From Geoanaerobacter pelophilus (GTDB taxonomy: Bacteria > Desulfobacterota > Desulfuromonadia > Geobacterales > DSM-12255), in contig NZ_JAHCVJ010000002.1 of NCBI RefSeq assembly GCF_018476885.1, positions 434,001 to 498,000 on the forward strand: 64,000 nucleotides of DNA. Reading direction: 5' to 3'. The first letter of the stretch is position 1. Each line of letters begins with the position of its first letter. Below the pieces are notes generated by a model that saw only the letters and a list, made by a program, of their open reading frames with translations, was not told where the DNA came from and searched no databases. The position numbers were made by a program, and so were the translations under genes. Of the stretch, positions 50,158-57,795 are shown one piece after another.

Positions 50158-50389
50158 AGAACTTTGGACGAAACAGATGCAGCACAGAGGATGCCGATCG
50201 GCCGCTACAGAGAAAACATCAGAAGATTAATGGGTTATACCCTGCAAGACGCATACACTCCCGTGTCAACATCGTTGCCGAGACATGCAGCCAAGAGAAA
50301 CAACATATTAGATATCAGCATGTTAGGAGATGAGAGTATCTGCAACAACGTTGCTCAAGCAACAAAGTTGACAAGGGTGACGCGCAGCA

Positions 50390-51781
50390 TCAACGCTCTT
50401 TTTTGCGATTGAGCATTTTGTTCAGACCTTGGCGGGTGATTCCCAAATAACGGGCGGCAACACCCTGGTTGCCGTCAGCCAACTGCAGGGCCTTGCTAAC
50501 CAGAGCTTCCTCTGCTTCCTTGAGAGTCGGCATCCGGTCGCCGGCAACCGGGATGAGGGCGAGCGTCTCTTCATGAGAAAAGGATTCAGCTCCCAAACCT
50601 TTTCCCATGGCATTTACGAAACTTTCCTTGGGGAGCGAGCCGTGCTTATGCCTGGCAACGGCATCATATGCCATAGACTTCAGTTCACGGACATTGCCTG
50701 GAAAGGCATAGGTATTCAGGTAGTGATACAATTCTGGAGTAATGGCCGGCTTCGGCTTGTTCATAGTTGTCGCAGCCTCATCCAGAAAATAGTCCAGCAA
50801 CAATGGGATATCCTCCTTGCGTCTGGCAAGAGGGGGGAGTTGGACTTGGTGGGTACAAAGCCGGTAAAAAAGGTCCTGGCGGAAACGACCTTCCTTGACC
50901 ATGACGGTGAGGTCCCGGTTTGTTGCTGCAACAACCCTGGCGCTGCTCTTACGAGGGGCATCAGAGCCAAGGGGAAAATACTCCTGTTCCTGTAGCAACC
51001 GCAACAACCTGACTTGAGAAGAATCCGTCAGTTCACCGATTTCGTCAAGAAACAGGGTGCCATTGGCAGCCTGGGTTATCATCCCTTCCCGCAGTCGATC
51101 GGCGCCAGTGTATGCGCCTTTGAGGTGCCCGAAAAGCGTGTCCGAGAACATCTGGTCATCCAGCCCACCCAGGTTCAAGGGGACGAATTGCCCTTTTCTG
51201 CCGCTTGCCTTGTGTATGGCACCTGCGACGAGCTCCTTACCGGTTCCGGTCTGGCCGCTGATCAGTATCGGCTGACTGCTTGGCGAGATCGCTTCAATAT
51301 ATTGAAAAATCCTGGTCATCCCAGGGTCGTTGGTTATTATGGCACGGAAAGCCTCTTTGTGGAGGAGTTTGCCATCAAGGATTCGATCCCTGAGCGCCGC
51401 AACTTCGCAGCGGAGTTCCTTTGTCTCCAAAGCCTTTTTCGCGATGATCTCCAGCTCTGTCAGATCTCTCACCGGCTTTGAAATAAAATCGAACGCCCCC
51501 ATTTTTACCGCCCTGATGGCATCAGCAATGACCCCGATTCCCGAAATCACAATCACCGGAGTTTCAAGACTCTCTTCCTTCACTAGCGAGAGCAGGGCAA
51601 ACCCGTCAAGCTCGGGCATGCGGAGGTCGGTAAACACTATGTCTGGCCGGTGCTGCCTGAAAAGGTCCAACCCTTCATAGCCATTAGCCGCCTTCAGAAC
51701 CCGGTAGCCACAGTCTTCAAAAAAAGCGGCAAAGCTGCTAAGAACCGCTGGCTCGTCATCAATGATCAGTATAGTATTCAC
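50390..51781 (-). CDS. Sigma54-dependent response regulator, NtrC family
   Basis: 463 aa. Receiver residues 1-120: ILIIDDEPAVLSSF, phospho-Asp52 in VFTDLRMPELDG, Lys in FDFISKPVRDL. AAA+ domain: ISGQTGTGKELVAGAIH (Walker A), GHLKGAYTGADR (GAFTGA loop with Tyr for Phe), GTLFLDEIGELT (Walker B), FRQDLFYRL and AFPGNVREL. Fis-type HTH at the end: GVAARYLGITRQGLNKML. It can activate sigma54 promoters; targets unknown. Divergence from neighbours is small: it leads the minus-strand signalling cluster. Confidence 0.94.
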   Translation of the reverse strand: MNTILIIDDEPAVLSSFAAFFEDCGYRVLKAANGYEGLDLFRQHRPDIVFTDLRMPELDGFALLSLVKEESLETPVIVISGIGVIADAIRAVKMGAFDFISKPVRDLTELEIIAKKALETKELRCEVAALRDRILDGKLLHKEAFRAIITNDPGMTRIFQYIEAISPSSQPILISGQTGTGKELVAGAIHKASGRKGQFVPLNLGGLDDQMFSDTLFGHLKGAYTGADRLREGMITQAANGTLFLDEIGELTDSSQVRLLRLLQEQEYFPLGSDAPRKSSARVVAATNRDLTVMVKEGRFRQDLFYRLCTHQVQLPPLARRKEDIPLLLDYFLDEAATTMNKPKPAITPELYHYLNTYAFPGNVRELKSMAYDAVARHKHGSLPKESFVNAMGKGLGAESFSHEETLALIPVAGDRMPTLKEAEEALVSKALQLADGNQGVAARYLGITRQGLNKMLNRKKER

Positions 51782-51847
51782 GACATTCCCATGGATTGAA
51801 TAGATGTTATATCACTTAGGTCCAGCCTGCTCTGTCAGGCATCGTTT

Positions 51848-52297
51848 TTAGCCGCTCTTCGCTTGATGCTGCCTGAACCAGGCGATTACCGCCTCAGCTG
51901 ACTGGGCACCACCAAGTTCTGCCACGGCCTTTCCGTTGCGGATGAGCACCATGACTGGAATTCCCCGTACCGCAAACCTCACCGGCAACAGGCTGTTTTC
52001 CTGGGTATTCACCTGAACGACCGCTGTTGTGCCTGCCAGTTTCTCCGCAACTGTTCGCACCGCCGGTGCGAATGAGGTGCAGTGCGGTCACCAGGGAGCC
52101 CAGAACTCGGCCAGGATGGGACCGGGAAAGTTTTTGACGAAACTGTCGAAAGTCTTGTCTGAGAGTTGTTGCGGTCGCCAGTAAAGCTGTGGCAGGGGGC
52201 TTTTACAGCTGCCGCAACGACCTGTTACCCCTTCCTTATCGGCCGGAATACTATTGGCTGTGCCACAGGACGGGCAGTGAACCAGATAACTCACCAT
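51848..52297 (-). CDS. Selenocysteine-containing thioredoxin 2-like protein (in-frame UGA)
   Basis: Read through one in-frame TGA (52090-52088), the frame from ATG 52297 to 51848 gives a full-length thioredoxin of 149 aa. The N-terminus is a TrxC-like zinc knuckle (HCPSCG and RCGSCK). The redox centre reads FWAPW-U-PHC-TSFAP, where UGA falls exactly at the first Cys of CGPC and the second Cys is kept. Downstream VNTQENSLLPVRFAVRGIPVMVLIRNGK has the cis-Pro loop. A hairpin 23 bases after the UGA fits a bacterial SECIS. The open frames before and after are intact, so nonsense decay is unlikely. It follows the 52325 gene by 27 bases. Confidence 0.82.
52054..52090 (-). promoter_or_regulatory. SECIS-like element for UGA selenocysteine insertion
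   Basis: On the minus strand TTCGCACC-GGC-GGTGCGAA (52072-52054) forms a perfect 8-bp stem with G in both first loop positions. The loop begins 23 bases after the UGA at 52090-52088, within the 16-37 range known for bacterial SECIS elements. It lies inside the coding sequence, as bacterial SECIS must. Confidence 0.7.
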
Positions 52298-52324
52298 ACG
52301 CGCCTCGCTCGACCTCAAATATAG

Positions 52325-52912
52325 TTATTTGATTTTATCATATTCCTTGCGCAATCTCTCCAGCCCCTTACTGTAACTTTCGGCATCGCCGAATTCAAAA
52401 AACCGCGGGTAACGGTCATGGGCCGCCTTGATCCTGCGGGCATGTTTGATCGGGCACCAGTACTGTTCAGTGCGTGCCGCAATTTCCCGGGCATAGGCAA
52501 ACAGGCCGTTACCGTAGGAGCAGTAGAAACAGTTGAATTTTTCGATGACATTCAAATACGGGAGGTCTTCGCGGTCAAAAACCAGATATTCGCCGCGCTT
52601 CACCTTGGGGATGCCGTAGATGGGGAAGCAAAACGCCTGATAGAGGGAAAGAAACAAATCCAGCATTCCGAACGGGATGAACCCAAAGTAGATGATTGGC
52701 GCGGTGATGATATTGAGTGGCCGGGACTGCAACAGGTAGTGGACCAGACCGGTTTTGAGGCGCTTTTGCTGGCGAGCCACTTCTTCGGCAAAGCGAACCC
52801 GCTTTTTTTCAATACTAAATTGAAACTCTTCGCGCTTCTGCTTAAGCTCGGCTTCCAGCTCCTCTTCCAGCTCTTTTATGCGGCGGATCAGCTCATCAAT
52901 CTGATGGGGCAT
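52325..52912 (-). CDS. Unknown protein with coiled coil, membrane segment and Cys motif
   Basis: 195 aa from ATG 52912 (GGAGGG seven bases upstream; ATG 52924 also in frame). Residues 1-50 are a Glu/Lys coiled coil (IKELEEELEAELKQKREEF). Residues 60-100 are hydrophobic (IIYFGFIPFGMLDLFLSLYQAF). The rest has KRGEYLVFDREDLPYLNVI, FNCFYCSYGNGLFAYAREI and EQYWCPIKHA, with three cysteines spaced C-x2-C and a distant C. I do not recognise a named family. The Cys group might bind metal or be the thiol partner of the seleno-thioredoxin encoded next in the operon. Confidence 0.7.
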   Translation of the reverse strand: MPHQIDELIRRIKELEEELEAELKQKREEFQFSIEKKRVRFAEEVARQQKRLKTGLVHYLLQSRPLNIITAPIIYFGFIPFGMLDLFLSLYQAFCFPIYGIPKVKRGEYLVFDREDLPYLNVIEKFNCFYCSYGNGLFAYAREIAARTEQYWCPIKHARRIKAAHDRYPRFFEFGDAESYSKGLERLRKEYDKIK

Positions 52913-53006
52913 CTGGCCCTCCATAACTCGACTGCTTTTGATGAGCCAGATTGACAGAACTGGCACTGACAAGCAATGTAATTAAACCTGCCCGGCCAAT
53001 AAGTAA

Positions 53007-53025
53007 GGGCCGCACAAGGCGGCCC
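53007..53025 (-). terminator. GGCCGC hairpin after the hsp20 operon
   Basis: GGGCCGC-ACAAG-GCGGCCC, 24 bases past the second hsp20 stop; T-run weak. Confidence 0.55.
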
Positions 53026-53049
53026 CAGGTAGCGTTGATTTTTGATACT

Positions 53050-53448
53050 CTAGCCGACCTTGACTTCAATCTTCCTCGGCTTGGCAACTTCAGCCTTGGG
53101 CACCCGCAGAGTCAGAATGCCGTTGGTGAACTCGGCCTTGGCCTTTTCGTGGTCAAGACTCTCGGGAATTGAAAACTGCCGGTAGTATGAAGCCAGTTCG
53201 AATTCCGTGTAATCCGGCCGACCGGGCATGTTGTGGTTGACCGGCGCGCTGATGGTCAGAATCCCTTTCTCCACATTCACATCCAGAGCATCTTTGATTG
53301 CACCGGGAAGATCTGCAGTCAGGGTGAGCCCTTCCTCGGTCTCAATGATATTTACCGCAGGCTTGATATATTTTTCGCTAGACCGCGTCTCTTCACGGCT
53401 TTGTACAGCTCTTTCCTCATTCTTTTCAGTGATTCCGTGCGCTGCCAT
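53050..53448 (-). CDS. Small heat-shock protein Hsp20, second gene of pair
   Basis: ATP-independent chaperone of 132 aa that holds unfolding proteins. Alpha-crystallin domain from about residue 30 to 120: VNIIETEEGLTLTADLPGA, LDVNVEKGILTISAPV, YYRQFSIPESLDHEKAKAEFTNGILTLRVPKAE. The final IEV replaces the usual C-terminal I-x-I anchor. N-terminus is short and polar, so its oligomers may differ from those of the upstream paralogue. RBS AAGGGGGTAATGG. It follows the first hsp20 gene by 48 bases. Confidence 0.93.
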   Translation of the reverse strand: MAAHGITEKNEERAVQSREETRSSEKYIKPAVNIIETEEGLTLTADLPGAIKDALDVNVEKGILTISAPVNHNMPGRPDYTEFELASYYRQFSIPESLDHEKAKAEFTNGILTLRVPKAEVAKPRKIEVKVG

Positions 53449-53496
53449 AATCCATTACCCCCTTTCTGCTTTAAGCAATCATGTTAAAGATATTTT

Positions 53497-53946
53497 TCAG
53501 GCTGGCCTGATGTCGATCTTCTTCGGCTTGGCATGTTCGGCCTTGGCCATGGTGACCGTCATGATGCCGTCCCTGCACTCGGCAGAGATGTTGTTCGGAT
53601 CGATATCGGCCGGCAATTCCAGAGTACGGGAAAACTTGCCGGAACCAAGCTCCGAGCGGTGTACGATCTGGCCCTGCTGTTCGACAAACGGCTTCCGCTC
53701 TCCGCTGATGGTGACGGTATTGCGTAGTACCGAGAGGTCGATCTCCTTGGGATCGACGCCGGGCACCAGCGCTTCCACATAAATGTGCCCTTCATCTTCA
53801 CTGAAGTTGACCAGCGGGAATCGGCGAGCAGTTGCCGGCGAAAGTACAGCTGTGCCAAACGGCCGGTTTAATCCTGCTCCACGAAACGCCTCATCGATCT
53901 CCCTTCTAAGGTTGTCCAATTCTCTGAATACATCCCAGCTTGCCAT
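53497..53946 (-). CDS. Small heat-shock protein Hsp20, first gene of pair
   Basis: 149 aa from ATG 53946 (RBS AAAGGAGGT). N-terminal MASWDVFRELDNLRREIDEAF is the class-A bacterial sHsp start. Alpha-crystallin domain: VNFSEDEGHIYVEALVPGV, DLSVLRNTVTISGERK, SGKFSRTLELPADIDPNNISAECRDGIMTVTMAKAE. It ends KKIDIRPA with the I-x-I anchor. The frame upstream to 54042 runs across the promoter and is not used. Confidence 0.95.
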   Translation of the reverse strand: MASWDVFRELDNLRREIDEAFRGAGLNRPFGTAVLSPATARRFPLVNFSEDEGHIYVEALVPGVDPKEIDLSVLRNTVTISGERKPFVEQQGQIVHRSELGSGKFSRTLELPADIDPNNISAECRDGIMTVTMAKAEHAKPKKIDIRPA

Positions 53947-53983
53947 GTGGATTACCTCCTTTCTTTTCTGACTTTCTGTCAAA

Positions 53984-54054
53984 AAAATAAGTACGATTTT
54001 GTTATTGTCAAGAGAAAGGGTGACTGGCGCAAAACTATGCAATTACGCATAGTT
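53984..54054 (-). promoter_or_regulatory. hsp20 promoter with upstream inverted repeat
   Basis: Minus strand TTGACA (54011-54006), 16-base spacer, TATTTT (53989-53984). About 20 bases upstream of the -35 lies the perfect repeat AACTATGC-AATTAC-GCATAGTT (54033-54054 on the plus strand), a likely regulator site. No CIRCE element is seen. Confidence 0.5.
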
Positions 54055-54128
54055 ACAGGCATGAGCCAAAAATAGATATACGCAGGGGAGTATTACAGGG
54101 CAGATCTGCGTCCGCTAGGCAACGCCGG

Positions 54129-54857
54129 TTATTTCAAGCCGCCGCAGGCACGCAGCTCATTTTCGAGGTAACAGGCGATCATGCAGGCCATCTTTTCTGG
54201 TGAATTCCGGTCATTGTTGAACAGAACGTCGTATAAAGCGGGGTTGTGGTCATCCTGGCTCAAAAAATCCCTGGTGAAGCGGTCCCGCTGCCGCTGTTGC
54301 CGCTCGATCAGCTTCTCGGCCTCTTCCGGCTCGATTTCCAGCCTTTGGGAAATACTGGCAACCTTGAAATCCATTGAACCGTAGACCCGGAAGTGGTAGG
54401 AGTGCTCAATGTGGCGGGTGATGATGGCCCCACCCAGCTCAAGGATGATGACATTGCCCTGCTCCGCCAGCGAGATCACATGACGGCACAATAACTGAAA
54501 ATACTCGTTATCGCTTTTCCATTCCGGGGAAAAGGTCGAGAGGACCTCTTCCAGAATCCGGTTTCTTTTACCCAGCCCCTTCAACAGCTCTTCCGAAATG
54601 TTGTGGCGCTTTGCCACCTCTTCCAGAACCGCCTTGTCTATGATCACCCACGGTTCCCCGGTCCTCTGAATCATCATCTCGCACAGTTTCTCGGACAACG
54701 GGTATCCTTCACAGCCGAACTCCCTGGATAGGGTGACGCATGGCCGGGGCTTCTGTTTCCTGTCATTCCTGAAGGCCTTTTCCTTCTGCCTGCGGTTGTA
54801 CTCCTCCAAGGCACCGACTCTCAGATCAACGGACGGGATCAATAGGTTTTCAGGCAT
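54129..54857 (-). CDS. Cytidylate kinase-like family protein
   Basis: 242 aa, related to CMP kinase but with an altered nucleotide loop: PCVTLSREFGCEGYPLSEKLCEM replaces the usual G-x-x-G-x-G-K-[ST]. Then VIIDKAVLEEVAKRHN, VIILELGGAIITRHIEH and RDFLSQDDHNPALYDVLFNND, which matches the family tail DP-x-x-YDL-x-x-N. Loss of the Lys-Ser P-loop questions canonical kinase activity. Such proteins are widespread in this clade and unassigned. RBS GGAGA. Alone on the minus strand, divergent to rubredoxin. Confidence 0.83.
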   Translation of the reverse strand: MPENLLIPSVDLRVGALEEYNRRQKEKAFRNDRKQKPRPCVTLSREFGCEGYPLSEKLCEMMIQRTGEPWVIIDKAVLEEVAKRHNISEELLKGLGKRNRILEEVLSTFSPEWKSDNEYFQLLCRHVISLAEQGNVIILELGGAIITRHIEHSYHFRVYGSMDFKVASISQRLEIEPEEAEKLIERQQRQRDRFTRDFLSQDDHNPALYDVLFNNDRNSPEKMACMIACYLENELRACGGLK

Positions 54858-55049
54858 GCATTTTCTCCAGATGAGGATGATTTAGGTAAATAGCAGCAAC
54901 AGGCAAACGTGTTCAACGGGCAGCTTACCTCCCTGATAAAACTTTTCCTCCAGAGCTGTTGCTGCAAAGTGGCCGCACTCTGGTATATTCTAACAGAAAC
55001 CAGCATGTTTGTTGGTAAGCGTAAATTCCCCATGAAAAGGAGTTGCCCA

Positions 55050-55211
55050 ATGCAAAAGTATGTCTGCACCATCTGTCAGTATATCTACGATCCCGAGCTT
55101 GGCGACGCCGGCAGCGGCATTGCTCCAGGAACCGCTTTTGAAGAGCTCCCTGATGGCTGGGTCTGCCCGGTGTGCGGCGTCGGCAAGGAGATGTTTGAGC
55201 CGGCTGACTGA
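55050..55211 (+). CDS. Rubredoxin
   Basis: One-iron electron carrier of 53 aa from ATG 55050 (RBS AAGGAG). Iron ligands CTIC and CPVC lie in [16 protein letters not shown] and [17 protein letters not shown], with the family Gly-x-Ala-Pro-Gly-Thr loop ([12 protein letters not shown]). In anaerobes it feeds electrons to peroxide- or superoxide-removing enzymes. CTICQ has Gln where most have Gly. A long unused frame lies upstream. Confidence 0.95.
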   Translation: MQKYVCTICQYIYDPELGDAGSGIAPGTAFEELPDGWVCPVCGVGKEMFEPAD

Positions 55212-55220
55212 GCCGCCGGC

Positions 55221-57200
55221 TTATCGCTTCGGGGGCGAGAACAGCCGACCGGCTGCAGCCAGCTGTTCCGGGGTACCCAGCAGCAATAGCACATCGCCCG
55301 GTAGCAACTCCCATACCGGGTCAGGATTGGGAATAACCTCCTGCTCTCTCTTGATGACGAGCACCGTTGCTCCGGACAGGCTGCGGATCGTTCCCTTGCT
55401 GAGGCTCTCCCCTGCCAGTTGCGATCCTGCCCGAACCTTGAATGTGGCGATTTCAGCCCCGGAAAGATAACCACTGATCCCCACAGCGTGGCTGTGCCTG
55501 CGGCTCATGGCGCGCAGCATGCCGTAACCGTCGCGCCGTACCTCGGCGACGTGCTGTTCGATTTCGTCCTGCGGGACAAGCAAGGTCCGGAGCACCCGGG
55601 ACAGGATCTCCACCGAGGTCTCAAACTCTTCCGGGATCACCTCATTCACCCCAAGACGGTACAGCGGTTCAACTTCCAGCAGATAGCGGGTCCGGGCAAT
55701 GATATGGATGGCCGGATTCAGCTGCCGCGCCTGAGCGGCAATGCGCCGGCTGGCGGCGGCATCGGAGACGGCAATGACTAGGGTCTTGGCCTGAATTATC
55801 GCGGCATGTTCCAGGACCTCAGGTTGCGAGGCATCGCCGAAGATAATTTTCTCCCCCTTTTTCCGTTCACTGCTGATGGTGAAAGGGTTGGTATCTATGA
55901 TGAGATGGGGGAGAGCCAGATGCTTGAGCACCTTTGACAGGTTGCGGCCATTCAGCCCATAACCGGCAATAATGACATGGTCCGACAACCTGACTCGCTT
56001 TTCCCGTCCCACCAGCGAGTTATTGCCCCTGGTAAGCCAGGCAGGAAGCTGTTTGGTAGCGAGCGCTGCCAGCGGCGCTGCCAGGCGCAGGCAGAGCGGG
56101 GTCAGGGCCATGGTAGCGATGGATGCGGCGAGAAAAAGCTGGTAAACATCTGCCGAGATAAGACCGTGCTTGAGTCCGCTTTGAGAGAGGACAAAGGAGA
56201 ACTCACCGATCTGGGCCAGTGCCAGCCCTGAAAAAATGGCAATGCGCAGGGGAAGGCCTATCGCCCGTGCGGCTGCTGTGGACCCTAGGAACTTGACCAG
56301 GACAATCGTTGTGACAATACCGACGACCAGCACCGGGTATTTCAAAAGCACTGCCGGATCGAGCAACATGCCGACCGAGAGAAAAAACAGGCTCATAAAG
56401 GCGTCGCGAAACGGGATAATGTCACCCAGCACCTGCTGACTGTATTCGGATTCCGAGATCGCCAGACCGGCGATGAATGCCCCAAGGGCCAGTGACAACC
56501 CGGCCTCGGCAGTGAGCCATGCCGTGCCGAAGCCGATAAAAATGACGGTCAGGATGAACAATTCCCGGCTACGGGCATTGACCACCTGGCGTAAAATCCA
56601 TGGGACCAGGTAGCGGGCGCCATAGTGGGCAACCGCCACCACAGCGACCGCTTTGAGCAAAATCAGCAGCACGCCTCCGGGACCTTGGCCATTGCCGGCC
56701 AGCAGGGGGGTCACCAGCATCAGCGGCACCACGCAGAGATCCTGGAAAATGAGGATGCCGAGGGTGGTTTTGCCATGAGGCGCATCCATTTCACCGGCAT
56801 CGATCAACAGCTTCATGATGATGGCCGTGCTGGAAAGCGCCACCAGAAAGCCGAAAAAGACCGCCTGATTGACCGGATACCCCCAGGCGACACTGATTGC
56901 AGTTATGGCGACAATGGTAAGGCTAACCTGCAGGCCTCCCCCGAGGAAGACCATCTGCCGGATTCGCATCAGCTCTTTGAGTGAGAACTCGATGCCGATG
57001 GTGAACAGCAGGAGCACCACCCCAATCTCGGCCATCTGCTCGACCTGATGGCTGCTCTTGACCAGGCCCAGGGCATGCGGCCCGGCAATCATGCCGGCGG
57101 CCAGAAAACCGATGATCGAGGGGAGCGCCAGCCGCCGGACCAGCAAAACAGTCAGGATGGCTAAACCGAAAAGGATTTCGAGGTCGAAGAGCACGTCCAT
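55221..57200 (-). CDS. CPA2 monovalent cation:proton antiporter with TrkA-N and TrkA-C domains
   Basis: Membrane transporter of 659 aa (KefB/KefC/YbaL type). Residues 1-385 hold about 12 helices (FLAAGMIAGPHALGLV, LLLFTIGIEFSLKEL, GFLVALSSTAIIMKLL, LGAFIAGLAISESEYSQQVLGDI). TrkA-N domain about 405-520: HVIIAGYGLNGRNLSKVL with GYG-x-x-G and IFGDASQPEVLEHAAI. TrkA-C domain about 565-650: ATFKVRAGSQLAGESLSKG, LLPGDVLLLLGTPEQL. It could balance K+ or Na+ against protons with redox or nucleotide gating. Its stop lies 9 bases from the convergent rubredoxin. Confidence 0.92.
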   Translation of the reverse strand: MDVLFDLEILFGLAILTVLLVRRLALPSIIGFLAAGMIAGPHALGLVKSSHQVEQMAEIGVVLLLFTIGIEFSLKELMRIRQMVFLGGGLQVSLTIVAITAISVAWGYPVNQAVFFGFLVALSSTAIIMKLLIDAGEMDAPHGKTTLGILIFQDLCVVPLMLVTPLLAGNGQGPGGVLLILLKAVAVVAVAHYGARYLVPWILRQVVNARSRELFILTVIFIGFGTAWLTAEAGLSLALGAFIAGLAISESEYSQQVLGDIIPFRDAFMSLFFLSVGMLLDPAVLLKYPVLVVGIVTTIVLVKFLGSTAAARAIGLPLRIAIFSGLALAQIGEFSFVLSQSGLKHGLISADVYQLFLAASIATMALTPLCLRLAAPLAALATKQLPAWLTRGNNSLVGREKRVRLSDHVIIAGYGLNGRNLSKVLKHLALPHLIIDTNPFTISSERKKGEKIIFGDASQPEVLEHAAIIQAKTLVIAVSDAAASRRIAAQARQLNPAIHIIARTRYLLEVEPLYRLGVNEVIPEEFETSVEILSRVLRTLLVPQDEIEQHVAEVRRDGYGMLRAMSRRHSHAVGISGYLSGAEIATFKVRAGSQLAGESLSKGTIRSLSGATVLVIKREQEVIPNPDPVWELLPGDVLLLLGTPEQLAAAGRLFSPPKR

Positions 57201-57301
57201 TTTCAGGTTCCGATTAAATTTTGTTATGGTAGGATCATGGGCAGTCTGCCCGGAATTAAATCATTACTGTATTGAATATACCGTAAACCAAGGAGTTCGC
57301 C

Positions 57302-57787
57302 ATGATCGCCAGAAACACCCCGCACCTACTCCTGCTCCTCGTGCTTCTAGTCGGCTCAATGCTGCCGGATCCCAGTTGGGGATCGCCGACGGAGATACGC
57401 CTTGCCAAGGGGCAAACCGTGTACGTTCCGGTCTACTCCAATGTTTACAGCGGCCCGAAGAAAAACCCGTTTCATCTGGCAGCCATGCTCAGTATCCGCA
57501 ATACCGATATGACGGCATCGTTTCGCGTCACGACAATCGATTATTACGACAATGACGGCAGGCTTGTCAGGAGGCACCTCGACCGGCCGCTAACCCTCGG
57601 TCCGTTGGGAACAACCCATGTGTACGTCGAGGAAAAGGACACCAGCGGCGGTTTCGGGGCCAATTTCATCGTCAGATGGACTGCTGATAAGGTCATCAAT
57701 GCGCCGGTGATCGAGTGCGTGATGATCGGCGCCACCAGCGGCCAGGGGATTTCATTCGTCAGCCCCGGGCAGGAGATCCGGGAATAG
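57302..57787 (+). CDS. DUF3124 exported protein
   Basis: 161 aa. A signal peptide LLLLLVLLVGSMLPDPSWGS is followed by the DUF3124 body: GQTVYVPVYSNVYSGPKKNPFHLAAMLSIRNTD, VTTIDYYDNDGRLVRR, LGPLGTTHVYVEEKDTSGGFGANFIVRW and PVIECVMIGATSGQGISF. RBS AAGGAG. Function unknown; a periplasmic beta-sandwich is likely. The LysR gene starts eight bases after its stop, so the two are probably one transcript. Confidence 0.85.
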   Translation: MIARNTPHLLLLLVLLVGSMLPDPSWGSPTEIRLAKGQTVYVPVYSNVYSGPKKNPFHLAAMLSIRNTDMTASFRVTTIDYYDNDGRLVRRHLDRPLTLGPLGTTHVYVEEKDTSGGFGANFIVRWTADKVINAPVIECVMIGATSGQGISFVSPGQEIRE

Positions 57788-57795
57788 GATGGCAT

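Noticed and set aside
51848-52297. Thioredoxin as a nonsense-mutated pseudogene
   Set aside because: UGA falls exactly on the redox Cys, the partner Cys is kept, both halves are intact and a SECIS-like hairpin follows.
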